Translations under genes and position numbers: made by a program | Assembly: GCA_021815405.1 (NCBI GenBank) | Contig: JAKAGV010000017.1 | Coordinates: 62,001 to 126,000, forward strand | Length of the DNA stretch: 64,000 nucleotides | Source: Bacteroidota bacterium | GTDB lineage: Bacteria > Bacteroidota > Ignavibacteria > Ignavibacteriales > Ignavibacteriaceae | Reading direction: 5' to 3' | Part shown: positions 8,141 through 17,897 of the stretch, in pieces | Position numbering within the stretch: the stretch's first letter is position 1 | How the letters are laid out: the number at the start of each line of letters is the position of its first letter | Notes under the pieces: model-generated | Database searches by the model: none | What the model was told of the DNA's origin: nothing | What the model saw: the letters and a program-made list of their open reading frames with translations, nothing else

Positions 8141-9913
8141 TTATTTTAGCAATACAATTTTCTTGAAAAGCTGATGGTTTCCTACTATCAACCGGCAGAT
8201 GTATGTGCCGCTTGAATAGCCATTTTCTCCAAACTTAAATACATGACTGCCTGCGGAGAGAACTTCATTGTTAACAAGAACTGCAACAGTCTGTCCAAGC
8301 ATATTGTAAACCTTCAGAGTTACTCTGTCCTCAGAAGGCAAATTAAATTCTATGCTTGTAGAAGGATTAAAAGGATTTGGGTAGTTAGATAATTCATAAT
8401 TGGACCTATCACTATTGCCATCTCTCCATCTGTCTTTGGGAGGATAAAATGCAGTAACACTGCTTACAGTTATGTTTACGGCAGAAGAAACGGTAGAGGC
8501 TCCATCATTATCAGTAGCAACTGCAGTTAACGAATACGAGCCTGCCTGAACATTGTTCCAGACAAAAGTAAATGGAGAAGTCATTACTGATCCGATTACA
8601 TTTGTACCGTTATAGAAAACTACGCCAGTAACATATCCATCGCTGTCTGATGCGGCGGCTGTTATTGTAATGTTTGAACCTGTATTATATTTTGAATTGT
8701 TCGTTGGAGAAGTAATTGAAACAACCGGCGGAATATTAGTATAGGTAGTATTCACAGCATATATTCCATGAGGTCCGGGACCTGTAGGATTAGTAGCGTG
8801 GCAAACTGTACATTTTCTAATAGTTCCTGCAGTTCCTTGTAACCTTATGCTCTGCAAATTATCATTTGCAACGTGAGTAGGCCATATGCCGTGCGGGCTG
8901 CCGTGACACGCTGAGCAAAACAATCCTCCATGCCCTTGAGAGTCCTTAAACAATTTACCGGTGTTTGTTGCATAGTTTGAACCATGACAATTACTGGCAC
9001 CGCAAGTAGGCTCATCCAACCATGGTCGTCTTCCACTTTTAACAGAACTACCTACGTTAGCTAAAGTACCATGACAGTCTTCGCATTGCATAGGATTAGC
9101 CGGCGGTTGAGAATCAACCATTGCACCGCGTAAGCATTGCGTCTGCGGACCGGGATGACACTTATAACAAGTTTCTTTTGTGTTTGGCAAATTCAATTCT
9201 GCATGAGCGGAATGAATAGCCTGAGAAAATGGCGGAGCCTCTCCCTTTCCGGTTGTGCCAAGTGCATTGTCTGCATGGCAGCTTGCACACAGTACAGGTC
9301 CATTTCTATTAAATCCACTAACGCTTTCATGCCTGTTAAGTATATCCTGTTCTGAAGAATGACATCCGGATTGAACGCAGCTTATCTCATTACTTACTGG
9401 AATAACTGCATCTGTTGTAGCCAGGACGGTATTGGTTCCGGTCAGCGTTGCAACTATATGAACCAATTGATAAGGATTCGGTGTTGTAAGGCTGCTATCA
9501 GGGTAAGGCGTAAGCGGAATTCCACGGGCATAGAAATAATTGCCTGACGGATCAAGAGTTCCGGTTAGCCCTTTGCCAGTAAGTCCTACATTATCCGGCA
9601 ACGGAGATGAAAGTCCGAAAAGCTGCTGAACGTAAGTCCAGAAATTTGTTTTACCGACAGAGTAAGTGTTGCCGGGAACAGAATATGTTATAGTAACTCC
9701 GCTTGTAATTATCTGCGGATCCTGACCCGGTGTTTTCTTAATAAGCTGCGCGTAAACATTATTATAAGGAGGCAGAACGGCAATTTTTGAAAAGTCTTTA
9801 TTCGAACAATGCATTCCAAGGTCATTCCAGCCAATCAAAACGTAGGTTGACTGAGCATAAACCATATAATGCAGTGTGAACATGAAAGCGAAAAAAAGTA
9901 ATTTGTTTTTCAT
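8141..9913 (-). CDS. secreted multihaem c-type cytochrome with Ig-like and type IX sorting domains
   Basis: 590 residues. Signal peptide 1-20 (ends VYAQ), N-terminal domain starting IGWNDLGMHC (about 27-175), then seven haem-binding sites: five CxxCH (CASCH 209, CYKCH 249, CEDCH 277, CSACH 333, CTVCH 368) and two wider CX4CH (CVQSGCH 179, CGASNCH 304). Residues about 395-483 form a bacterial Ig-like domain (PPVVSITSPTNNSKY...). Residues 506-590 are a Por/type IX secretion C-terminal sorting domain (YPNPFNPSTSIEF, KVYNMLGQ, final LLK). Together these indicate a cell-surface or extracellular electron-transfer protein. It is a single-gene unit; no partner reductase is adjacent. Confidence 0.9.
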   Translation of the reverse strand: MKNKLLFFAFMFTLHYMVYAQSTYVLIGWNDLGMHCSNKDFSKIAVLPPYNNVYAQLIKKTPGQDPQIITSGVTITYSVPGNTYSVGKTNFWTYVQQLFGLSSPLPDNVGLTGKGLTGTLDPSGNYFYARGIPLTPYPDSSLTTPNPYQLVHIVATLTGTNTVLATTDAVIPVSNEISCVQSGCHSSEQDILNRHESVSGFNRNGPVLCASCHADNALGTTGKGEAPPFSQAIHSAHAELNLPNTKETCYKCHPGPQTQCLRGAMVDSQPPANPMQCEDCHGTLANVGSSVKSGRRPWLDEPTCGASNCHGSNYATNTGKLFKDSQGHGGLFCSACHGSPHGIWPTHVANDNLQSIRLQGTAGTIRKCTVCHATNPTGPGPHGIYAVNTTYTNIPPVVSITSPTNNSKYNTGSNITITAAASDSDGYVTGVVFYNGTNVIGSVMTSPFTFVWNNVQAGSYSLTAVATDNDGASTVSSAVNITVSSVTAFYPPKDRWRDGNSDRSNYELSNYPNPFNPSTSIEFNLPSEDRVTLKVYNMLGQTVAVLVNNEVLSAGSHVFKFGENGYSSGTYICRLIVGNHQLFKKIVLLK

Positions 9914-10442
9914 ATTATCTACTCACATTTGGTTATTAATCATTAATCATTATAGTTAAGCATCGTATCAGTAAGAATGTTAATGAGCTTCGCCCCGCTT
10001 TTCTCCTCTTTTGAAAAGTAAAATTTTGCAAAACGATTTTTCCTGTTCACCTCCCAAAATTATTAGTAAGAACTTATTAATCTGAAATTAAAATTACTGA
10101 GTATAACCTACACACCATGGAAAAAAAATTCAATAAGTATTTTAGCAATTTGAGGTGTAAAAATTTTGGTTCCAAAAAAGTGCCCTAAATGCCGAATCCT
10201 TTAAATAATTTTTGAATCCTATCCACTTTTAATCATTGGATAAAAAGTACAATTTGTGGTAATACATTTCCCTTATTTATGGCTCATGTTGAGCAAAGTT
10301 TGGGATAATGAAGCGATGGAATATTTGAGTAAACTATTCAATTTTACTATTCGCATATTCCACAGAAGATTTTTTTTTGTGAGTTAATAAGAAAGCCCAA
10401 CCATTTTTCAAATTCAGATATTCTGGATCCGGAAATAAAATT
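9914..10442. other. intergenic, 529 bp, nothing recognised
   Basis: AT-rich region upstream of the cytochrome gene and downstream of the glycosyltransferase gene. A minus-strand GTG frame of about 35 codons with a GGGAGG directly abutting it (near 10050) was seen but the spacing is wrong for a ribosome site. No tRNA, riboswitch or repeat was recognised. Confidence 0.5.
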
Positions 10443-11579
10443 TTATCTTTTAATTTTTCTATCTTTCCAGTTAAAGTTGCCGAATGCACCAAAGGCTCCG
10501 GCAATAATTATATAAGGAATATGGAAGAGCTCTGCAATGAAAATATATTTCAGCAATTCTTTTCCGTAAAGCAGTCCTGTTCCTCTTTTTATTATCCAGA
10601 ATTCAAATGACAGTTTTAAAACAAAGCTTAAAATAAATATTATCCAGAAAGATTCTGATAAAAATATTGCTACGGCAGGCAAAAGAATTAAACTTAAGTA
10701 GAAAAGAAAAATCAGGACCAGCTTAATCACCAACAGTTTATCTGCATAAAAAAGACCTTTGCTTGCCCACCGTTTCCTTTGATGATAAAACTTGCCGAGA
10801 GTATCGTTAGCCTGAGTTTTGACAATCGCTTCTTTATCGGTACAGAATTTAATTTTGAATTCTGTTCCCTTACTGATTTTTTGCATCAGCAATTCATCAT
10901 CACCGGAAGAAAGATTCAAGTTGTCATTAAATCCATTTACAATTTTAAAAACGGATTTTCGATAAGCTATATTTGCCGCATTGCAGATTGTAGGCTTGCC
11001 GGCACCAATTAGTCCGGCACCCGTAAATACTAAACCGGCAAACTCCAATTTCTGAAGATTGGAAAATAAGCTTCCGTTTTCAATGAACTCGACCGGACCG
11101 GAAACAAAACCTGTTTGCTCATCAAAATATTTTAGAAGAGATCCGAGCCAATTCTTATTTTGAATACAGTCGGCATCAGTTGTAACGATTATTTCACCAA
11201 TTGAATTTTCGATACCGAATCTTATAGCTCTTTTTTTATATGCATTAACAGAAAATATTTCCGGAACAGAAAGAACTTTTACGTTGCTTGATTTTTCAGT
11301 GCACAATAATTTTTCTAATGAATCATCATCAGAAAAATCATTAACATAAATTACTTCAAATCTTTCTTTAGGATAATTTTGGTTTTCAATGCTTTCCAAA
11401 CTTTTAAGAATATTTTCAGATTCATTCCTAAAAGGAATAATTACAGAGACGAATTCGTCAGAGATTTTATCTCCAACTGATCCGGTAAGTTTCCCTAATC
11501 CTCTAAAAATCCCGGATAGGAAGAACAAATAATTTAAAAGAAGGGAAATGAAAATGATTATTAGGCAGGTATTAAGCAT
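10443..11579 (-). CDS. membrane glycosyltransferase, family 2
   Basis: 378 residues from ATG 11579, which overlaps the stop of the upstream gene by 8 bp; a TTG start 27 bases earlier is less likely. One N-terminal helix, a GT-A catalytic domain (about 35-260) with VSVIIPFRNE, the VTTDADC metal-binding DxD-like motif, SGDDELL and QRKRWASKG (QxxRW type), then three C-terminal helices. This is the layout of processive or lipid-linked family 2 enzymes such as poly-GlcNAc or hyaluronan synthase relatives. Overlap with the flippase-like gene suggests joint function in an envelope glycolipid or polysaccharide. Acceptor and sugar unknown. Confidence 0.88.
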   Translation of the reverse strand: MLNTCLIIIFISLLLNYLFFLSGIFRGLGKLTGSVGDKISDEFVSVIIPFRNESENILKSLESIENQNYPKERFEVIYVNDFSDDDSLEKLLCTEKSSNVKVLSVPEIFSVNAYKKRAIRFGIENSIGEIIVTTDADCIQNKNWLGSLLKYFDEQTGFVSGPVEFIENGSLFSNLQKLEFAGLVFTGAGLIGAGKPTICNAANIAYRKSVFKIVNGFNDNLNLSSGDDELLMQKISKGTEFKIKFCTDKEAIVKTQANDTLGKFYHQRKRWASKGLFYADKLLVIKLVLIFLFYLSLILLPAVAIFLSESFWIIFILSFVLKLSFEFWIIKRGTGLLYGKELLKYIFIAELFHIPYIIIAGAFGAFGNFNWKDRKIKR

Positions 11580-12555
11580 TATTCTTTTTGAATAGTAAAA
11601 CAACACCTATTAAGGAGGGAATTAGTACATTAATTAAGAATAAAAAAATCGATGCGTCAAAAGCTGACGGTGCAAGTTCACCCATCTTAGTTAGAAAGAA
11701 AACTGCTGCTCCTTCTCTAACGCCGATTTCAGCTAATGAAACCGGGGGTAAAACAGACTTTGCAAACATAACCATGGTTCCCGCCCAAAGGAAGTGAAAG
11801 AAATTATGGTGATTTGTAAATGCTGCCGTCAATAAAGCAAATTGAGCAATAATGCATGAATAAAATAAGACAGTCCAGCCAATCATCCTAGCGGAATAAT
11901 TTTTATCTAATGATCTTAATATTTCGACCTGTTGGAAAAAAGAGCTTAATCTTTTTTTTGAGCTAAAATAATCGATGATAGAATTTTTCCAGAGCCTGGG
12001 ATGAAGCAGCAGCATAATAAAAAAATAAAATAGAAGGAACAGAACAATGAACAACGACATAGTTATTATTGAGTTAACATGATAATATGTATGAATAAAT
12101 AAAATACTTGAGATGGAACCTATAAATAACACAACTATCAAGGCAAACAATTTATCAATCAAAGTTGCAATCGTGACTTGTAGAATCGGTTTGTCCTTAA
12201 ATTCCAACGCCCGCCCGAAATATTCGCCGACACGAGCCGGTGTAAATGAACCGGCAGTTATTCCGAAAAACAAAGAATACCAAATTTTTTTTGAGCTGGA
12301 TTCTTTAAGTAAACTGCTGCTTGTCAACTTCCATTTTTTGTATTGGAATGTAAGATTTACAGAAGTAAGCCCAAAAGCGATAAGGATTAAATATAAATTT
12401 GCATTTATAAATGCTGAATAAATTTCGGAAAGTTTTATTTTATAGAGTATGAATGAAATCAGTCCCAATGCAATTATAATTTTAAGAGCTATGAGATATG
12501 ATCTTTTTAGAGGAAGAACTTTGCGTAATTCATTCTTTAGTAAAATATTTTCCAT
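11572..12555 (-). CDS. LPG synthase TM-domain (UPF0104-like) membrane protein
   Basis: 327 residues, about eight predicted membrane helices. It shows the features of the lysylphosphatidylglycerol-synthase transmembrane family: FFGITAGSFTPARVGEYFGRALEFK near the second helix pair and LPPVSLAEIGVREGAAVFF near the end. Many members without the aminoacyltransferase domain, as here, are thought to act as lipid flippases. Start taken at ATG 12555 (TTG at 12558 is the only alternative). Translationally coupled (8-bp overlap) to the glycosyltransferase downstream, so probable partner in lipid-linked glycan handling. Confidence 0.85.
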   Translation of the reverse strand: MENILLKNELRKVLPLKRSYLIALKIIIALGLISFILYKIKLSEIYSAFINANLYLILIAFGLTSVNLTFQYKKWKLTSSSLLKESSSKKIWYSLFFGITAGSFTPARVGEYFGRALEFKDKPILQVTIATLIDKLFALIVVLFIGSISSILFIHTYYHVNSIITMSLFIVLFLLFYFFIMLLLHPRLWKNSIIDYFSSKKRLSSFFQQVEILRSLDKNYSARMIGWTVLFYSCIIAQFALLTAAFTNHHNFFHFLWAGTMVMFAKSVLPPVSLAEIGVREGAAVFFLTKMGELAPSAFDASIFLFLINVLIPSLIGVVLLFKKNNA

Positions 12556-12620
12556 CAAAGTTTTGTTTTACTTTCTTGCTCTTAAAATAATTATTGAATC
12601 AAATTTAACTACATTTAATT

Positions 12621-13538
12621 TCAAATAAAATCAAACATAAATCCAATTCCAAATCTTGAAACACGGTAATTAAAATATTGATTGAAAACATCTCCCCCAT
12701 TATAATAAGAAGCATAAAACACTAATCCTTTTCCCTGCCAATCTCCGAATTTTATTCCCAGCAAATAATTTTGATTGACAATGTACTCCGGAATTCCGCG
12801 AACATCAAAATTTACTGCAACAAAGATGCTTTCATCCTTATCAAAAACTTTTCCGAGAAGATTAGGAATAGAATATTCGAAGCCGCCTTTGTATAAAAAT
12901 CTTTTCAGATTTCTTTCACCGGTCTTCTTTCCGGTTGACATCGAAAGTCCGGCATAATAACGAAGAAATGAAATTCCGAGATATTCTTCACGCGCAAATA
13001 ATAATTCTCCATAGTTATTTCCGTATGCTTCCGGAAGCTGGTTATCAAGCCATTCATCAGTTGAATTATCCCAATGCCCATCAACAAGATGCGCGCTGCT
13101 GTGGATGTATCGAAACCTTGTAACGAATCTTCCATTGTTCAGGCTTTTCGAATAAACAACATTTCCGCCGAAGAAGCCGTCGACTGCATCTATCTGAAGT
13201 CTATAAGCAAGGTAAGATGTAACGTAAGCGTAAGCCATAAATTCTGCACCGACAGTGATTTTACTTTTCGATTCCGGGAAATTAAAACCAAAGACATCAA
13301 CAGAATTTCCGATATCAACTTTCATGTTTGTTGTTGCAGTGTAATAAAGTAATCCCATCCGTGCTTCATCTATTCCTGCTTTGAGTGGCATAAAATTTAA
13401 TCCGCTGGGGAATAATTCAAAGCATGTTTGCTTTGCAGCTTTGCTTTTAGCATTTGTCTGATTAGAACTATTATTTTGCGAATACCCGATTTGATAAATT
13501 AAAGTGCAAAAAAGAATTGCCGTAAAATATTTTCTCAT
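12621..13538 (-). CDS. predicted outer-membrane protein, possibly DUF1207 type
   Basis: 305 residues with a signal peptide (1-20, ends IGYSQ). The mature protein is rich in alternating aromatic/polar beta strands and ends FGIGFMFDFI, as outer-membrane barrels do. The segments FELFPSGLNFMPLKAGIDEAR, at the start, and FRYIHSSAHLVD resemble the DUF1207 group, in which a histidine-serine-serine-histidine stretch is conserved. Single gene, 62 bp before the flippase-like gene. No function is assigned. Confidence 0.6.
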   Translation of the reverse strand: MRKYFTAILFCTLIYQIGYSQNNSSNQTNAKSKAAKQTCFELFPSGLNFMPLKAGIDEARMGLLYYTATTNMKVDIGNSVDVFGFNFPESKSKITVGAEFMAYAYVTSYLAYRLQIDAVDGFFGGNVVYSKSLNNGRFVTRFRYIHSSAHLVDGHWDNSTDEWLDNQLPEAYGNNYGELLFAREEYLGISFLRYYAGLSMSTGKKTGERNLKRFLYKGGFEYSIPNLLGKVFDKDESIFVAVNFDVRGIPEYIVNQNYLLGIKFGDWQGKGLVFYASYYNGGDVFNQYFNYRVSRFGIGFMFDFI

Positions 13539-13792
13539 TAGTCCGATATTACAAAGTTGTCTAAAAATATTATCTCTAACCTACGCTTTATTTGAATGAC
13601 TTTCCTGCTTCAATTTTCAATCTGCATAATATTTATTATTTAATTTTTAAAGTTGATCTCATTCAAAAATATGAAAATGAAAATATATAATTATCCCTCA
13701 TTTTAAAATACTTCTTAACAACTATTGGAAAATTAATTGTGATCGATATAACCTAATTCACTTTGATTCAAAGTATTTATCGCGGTTCATTT
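13539..13792. other. AT-rich intergenic DNA before the bshC promoter
   Basis: Divergent intergenic space between the barrel gene and bshC. Apart from the promoter at 13793-13824, nothing else could be recognised. Confidence 0.5.
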
Positions 13793-13824
13793 TTTGTTAC
13801 GGAAAATTCTTTTTCTTACTTTTG
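13793..13824 (+). promoter_or_regulatory. Bacteroidota-type promoter of bshC
   Basis: TTTG at 13793-13796, 20 bases, then TACTTTTG at 13817-13824, an exact fit to TTTG-N19/20-TAnnTTTG recognised by the primary sigma factor of Bacteroidota. The bshC start codon is 31 bp downstream. Confidence 0.7.
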
Positions 13825-13855
13825 TTCATAAAATTCCAAACAACTGGACGGCAAA

Positions 13856-15487
13856 ATGTACATCAACTTCAGCGACATTCCCGGGAACAACAATCTATTC
13901 CTGGACTATCTTTATGAATTTGAAAACGTAAAAAAGTTTTATAAGATCAACTTCCGTGATAAGGACGAATATTTGAAGACTTTCCAAAGAGTCTCCAATT
14001 CTCATGATCATTCCCGCGAAGCTCTTTCTCAAACTCTCAAGGAACAGTACCAGGGTTTTAATCCTTCCGCCAAAACTCAAAAAAATATTTCGGCGCTTGC
14101 AGATAAAAAAACTCTTGCAGTTGTTACCGGGCAGCAGCTCGGAATACTCGGTGGTCCGCTTTATACTTTTTATAAGCTGATGACGGCTATTAAGCTCAGC
14201 ACTTTCCTTTCGGAACGATATGATGATTATTATTTTGTACCGGTATTCTGGCTTGAAGGCGACGACCACGATTTTAACGAAGTACGCACTATCAATTTTC
14301 TAAATGACAACAACGAAATTGCCCAAATCAGCTATGGTCAAGCGGTTGAAGACGAGGAAGAAAATAAAGGAAGTATCGGCAATCTTAAATTGAATGAAGC
14401 ACTTGATCAATTTTATACTGATCTTGAAAAAAATCTTCGCGTCACAGAATTTACCCCCCAGATATTTGAAAAAATAAAATCTTTTTATAATTCAGGTAAA
14501 ACATTTAAGGAGGCATTTAAGGAACTTCTTTTCTGGATGTTCGATCAATACGGTTTGATAATTTTTGATCCGCAGGATAAAAATATAAAAAATCTTCTGA
14601 AGCCAATCTTCAAAAAAGAAATTGCTGATTTTAGAATCCACACCGAAAAACTTGTTAAGGTTAGTGCTGAACTTGAGGAAGTATATCATGCTCAGGTTAA
14701 AGTTCGTCCGGTAAATCTTTTCTATAGTAATGAAGAAGGAAGATATTTGATTGAGCCGGTTGAAAATGAATTCCGGTTAAAGAGAAAAAGAAAAAAGTTT
14801 ACACTTGAAGAGATTTTATCTCATATCGAAAGTGAACCTGAAAAATTCAGTCCAAATGTTTTGCTTAGACCGATTTGCCAGGATTATGTTTTGCCTACTG
14901 CGTTTTATGTTGGCGGTCCAAGTGAGATTTCGTATTTCGCTCAGGTAATGCCGCTTTATGATTTTTATAAAGTCGAATCGCCGATAATTTATCCGAGATC
15001 ATCTGCAACAATAATTGAGAAGAATATCAATTCAATTATAGAGAAGTTCGGAATTAATCTGCCAGAATTATTCATCGATCCGGATAAATTAAAGCAGAAG
15101 GTAATTGATTCTATATCCAAAACATCTGTTGAGGAAGTCTTTAATAAAACCTCGAGTCAGATTGAGCTTTCTTTCGATCAGCTTAAAGAAAAGCTATTCG
15201 AATTTGACAAGACAATCAGCGATGTCTCTTCAAAGTACAAAGAAAAAATAATGAAATATCTCGAAGAGTTGAAAATAAAAGCTTATGAAGCTCAGAAAAG
15301 AAAGCACGAAATTACTCTTAGGCAAATTGAAAGAGTTGTTAATGTTGCGCTTCCAAATTCCAATTTGCAGGAGCGTGAAATCAACTTTATTTATTTTGCA
15401 AACAAGTATGGCATCGAAATAGTAAACAAAGTATTCGAAGAACTTACGATCAATAAGTTCGAGCACCAGATAATTTCTCTAAGTTAA
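13856..15487 (+). CDS. bshC: bacillithiol synthase BshC (cysteine-adding enzyme)
   Basis: 543 residues, the usual BshC length. It should add cysteine to GlcN-malate in the last step of bacillithiol synthesis, in the cytosol. Family motifs: VVTGQQLGILGGP from residue 89, VPVFWLEGDDHDFNEV (128-143), LRPICQDYVLPTAFYVGGP, and a helical coiled-coil region from about residue 400 to 500. It is monocistronic with a clear upstream promoter and faces the aroA operon convergently, with only 9 bp between stops. BshA and BshB are not in the window. Confidence 0.95.
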   Translation: MYINFSDIPGNNNLFLDYLYEFENVKKFYKINFRDKDEYLKTFQRVSNSHDHSREALSQTLKEQYQGFNPSAKTQKNISALADKKTLAVVTGQQLGILGGPLYTFYKLMTAIKLSTFLSERYDDYYFVPVFWLEGDDHDFNEVRTINFLNDNNEIAQISYGQAVEDEEENKGSIGNLKLNEALDQFYTDLEKNLRVTEFTPQIFEKIKSFYNSGKTFKEAFKELLFWMFDQYGLIIFDPQDKNIKNLLKPIFKKEIADFRIHTEKLVKVSAELEEVYHAQVKVRPVNLFYSNEEGRYLIEPVENEFRLKRKRKKFTLEEILSHIESEPEKFSPNVLLRPICQDYVLPTAFYVGGPSEISYFAQVMPLYDFYKVESPIIYPRSSATIIEKNINSIIEKFGINLPELFIDPDKLKQKVIDSISKTSVEEVFNKTSSQIELSFDQLKEKLFEFDKTISDVSSKYKEKIMKYLEELKIKAYEAQKRKHEITLRQIERVVNVALPNSNLQEREINFIYFANKYGIEIVNKVFEELTINKFEHQIISLS

Positions 15488-15496
15488 CCTAAACTA

Positions 15497-16600
15497 TCAT
15501 ATTGTTTTTTCTGTTTGCGAATCGAAAAAGTGGAGTTTGTTTGTATCGAAAGTTAAATCTTTTGTCTGGCCGGCTTGTGGCATCTCGCGTGCGGGAACTC
15601 TTGCAACAAACTGAGTATTATCGATTAAGAAATACAAGAATATTTCATTGCCCATCGGCTCAACAACTTCAAGCGGAACATTAACGCGAAGATTATTTCC
15701 GGTCGGCGAACTTAAAGAAGAATCATAAATATCTTCCGGACGAATTCCAAGCCAAACATTTTTATTTACATAAGGCTTCATATTGTTTTCATAATTGGAA
15801 TCGAGCCTTACAGACAAACCTCCGCCGATGCTCTTGAAATTAATTCCGTTATCGTCATAAATTTTCCCTTCAACAAAATTCATTGAAGGACTGCCGATAA
15901 ATCCTGCAACAAACTTATTTAATGGATTGTTGTACAAGTTAAGCGGTGAATCAATTTGCTGAATAAATCCGTCCTTCATTACCACGATTTTATCGCCCAT
16001 TGTCATCGCTTCGGTCTGGTCGTGCGTTACATAAATCATCGTAGCATTAAGCCTCTGGTGGAGCTTAGATATTTGAGTTCTCATTTGAACCCGCAGCTTT
16101 GCATCAAGGTTGCTCAGCGGCTCATCAAACAAAAATACTTTTGGTTTTCTAACAATAGCTCTACCGACAGCAACACGCTGCCTCTGACCGCCTGAAAGCG
16201 CTTTTGGTTTCCTGTCAAGATAATCTTCAAGTTCAAGTATCTTTGCGGCTTCGGTAACCCTTTCTTTAATTTCTTTTTTGTCGAACTTGCGCAGCTTTAA
16301 TCCGAATGCCATATTTTCAAAAACAGTCATGTGCGGATAAAGGGCGTAGTTCTGAAATACCATTGCAATGTCTCTATCCTTCGGCGAAACATCATTAACC
16401 TTTTTGCCGTCTATAAAAAGATCGCCTTCGGAAATTTCTTCGAGCCCAGCAATCATTCTTAATGTTGTAGATTTTCCGCAGCCGGACGGTCCGACAAGCA
16501 CCACAAACTCCTTATCGTTAACATTGATATTTACATCTTTAACCGCAATGTTTCCACCTTCGTAAACCTTTGTTACATTATGCAGAGTTACTTCAGCCAT
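15497..16600 (-). CDS. ugpC: MalK/UgpC-type sugar ABC transporter ATP-binding protein
   Basis: 367 residues. ATPase domain with Walker [10 protein letters not shown] (37-45), [12 protein letters not shown], signature [14 protein letters not shown] from 135, [15 protein letters not shown] and [12 protein letters not shown], then a C-terminal MalK-type TOBE domain (about 235-360; [10 protein letters not shown]). This group powers uptake of oligosaccharides or glycerol-3-phosphate and one ATPase may serve several permeases. No permease or binding protein is nearby: it is the last gene of the housekeeping operon, 3 bp after aroA. The symbol marks the subfamily, not the substrate. Confidence 0.9.
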   Translation of the reverse strand: MAEVTLHNVTKVYEGGNIAVKDVNINVNDKEFVVLVGPSGCGKSTTLRMIAGLEEISEGDLFIDGKKVNDVSPKDRDIAMVFQNYALYPHMTVFENMAFGLKLRKFDKKEIKERVTEAAKILELEDYLDRKPKALSGGQRQRVAVGRAIVRKPKVFLFDEPLSNLDAKLRVQMRTQISKLHQRLNATMIYVTHDQTEAMTMGDKIVVMKDGFIQQIDSPLNLYNNPLNKFVAGFIGSPSMNFVEGKIYDDNGINFKSIGGGLSVRLDSNYENNMKPYVNKNVWLGIRPEDIYDSSLSSPTGNNLRVNVPLEVVEPMGNEIFLYFLIDNTQFVARVPAREMPQAGQTKDLTFDTNKLHFFDSQTEKTI

Positions 16601-16603
16601 GTT

Positions 16604-17884
16604 TTACCTTGTTATATTTTTTATTTGTTTTATGAAATCAGGATTTGAAATACTGACACAATCAAAGTTATTTATTTTTCCTCCACTATGCAACAACATA
16701 GAAAGAATTCCAAAAGCCATTGCAATACGGTGATCGCCAAAGCTTTCGAAGACCGGATTACTGTTATTTATCTTTCCGCCGAATGAAAATCCATCTTCAT
16801 ATTCTTCTACTTCCAGCCCGATAAGTTTTAAATTATAACAGATTGCATTTATTCTATCAGTTTCTTTACCTCTTAATTCAGAAGCATTTCTAATTGTAAA
16901 ATTACCATCCGCAAAAATACCAGCAATCGAAAGAATCGGGATCTCATCAATTATATTGGGAATTATTTTTTCCTGAATAAAAATATTTTTTAGCTCGCTT
17001 CCTCTAACGATTAAGTCTCCTAATGGCTCGCCTGCTGCTTCGCGTTCATTTTCACTTTCGATATTTCCACCCATTTCTTTTAAAACTTGAAGGATACCTG
17101 TACGAGTTTCATTCAAAGAAACATTTTTAAGTTTCAACAAAGAATTTTTTGAAAGCAATGCAAACACAATAAAAAAAGCTGCGGTAGAGATATCGGAAGG
17201 AACAAAATATTCTTTAGGCACAGGATAATTCTGCTTAGAAGAATAACTGATTATTCTTTTAGCCGTTTTTTCTACTTTTAATCCTAACATCCTTTCCGTG
17301 TGGTCGCGGGAAGGATTCCTCTCAATTACCGAAGTCGGCTCATCGCAATGCAGTCCGGCTAATAACACCGCACTCTTTACCTGCGCACTTGCCATAGGAA
17401 GTTCGTATTTAATTGCATGAAGATTTTCCGAAGGAGAAATTCTAAGAGGAAGAGTATAATTGTCACTTGCAGAAATCTTTCCTCCCATCTCGGTAAGCGG
17501 AGTAATAATTCTTTTCATCGGACGCTTTGATAAGGATTCGTCTCCAATAATTACCGACTCAAAATTTTGAGCTGCCAAAATTCCGCTAATAAGCCTTGTT
17601 GTCGTTCCAGAATTTCCAGCATCAAGTTCACTGTCCGGCTTGCGGAATCCTTTAAATCCTTTTCCGGTTGCCTCAACAAAATCTTTTTCTTTTTTGATTT
17701 CAACACCAAGCTTCTTAAAGCATTCTTGAGTAGATTTAACGTCTTCACCATTAGAAAGATTATAAATTCTCGAAGTTCCTTCTGCCATTGCAGAGAACAT
17801 AACTGCACGATGAGATATTGATTTGTCCCCCGGTAAATTCAGCTCGCCTTCTATTTTATCAACTTTTGAAAATTCCTGTACCAT
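16604..17884 (-). CDS. aroA: 3-phosphoshikimate 1-carboxyvinyltransferase (EPSP synthase)
   Basis: 426 residues, normal for the enzyme that joins phosphoenolpyruvate to shikimate-3-phosphate in aromatic amino-acid synthesis. Characteristic motifs: PGDKSISHRAVM from residue 18, LDAGNSGTTTRL (87-98), SKRPM, RDHTERML, and near the end GKETDRI and FGDHRIAMAF. Complete and without unusual residues in these motifs. It lies 13 bp after the TrmH-like gene and 3 bp before the ATPase gene in one minus-strand operon. Confidence 0.97.
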   Translation of the reverse strand: MVQEFSKVDKIEGELNLPGDKSISHRAVMFSAMAEGTSRIYNLSNGEDVKSTQECFKKLGVEIKKEKDFVEATGKGFKGFRKPDSELDAGNSGTTTRLISGILAAQNFESVIIGDESLSKRPMKRIITPLTEMGGKISASDNYTLPLRISPSENLHAIKYELPMASAQVKSAVLLAGLHCDEPTSVIERNPSRDHTERMLGLKVEKTAKRIISYSSKQNYPVPKEYFVPSDISTAAFFIVFALLSKNSLLKLKNVSLNETRTGILQVLKEMGGNIESENEREAAGEPLGDLIVRGSELKNIFIQEKIIPNIIDEIPILSIAGIFADGNFTIRNASELRGKETDRINAICYNLKLIGLEVEEYEDGFSFGGKINNSNPVFESFGDHRIAMAFGILSMLLHSGGKINNFDCVSISNPDFIKQIKNITR

Positions 17885-17897
17885 TCCATTTCTAATA

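Noticed and set aside
9970-10060. Short minus-strand GTG frame (about 35 codons) with GGGAGG before it, upstream of the cytochrome gene
   Set aside because: The GGGAGG directly overlaps the start codon, so the spacing is wrong, and the peptide resembles nothing known.
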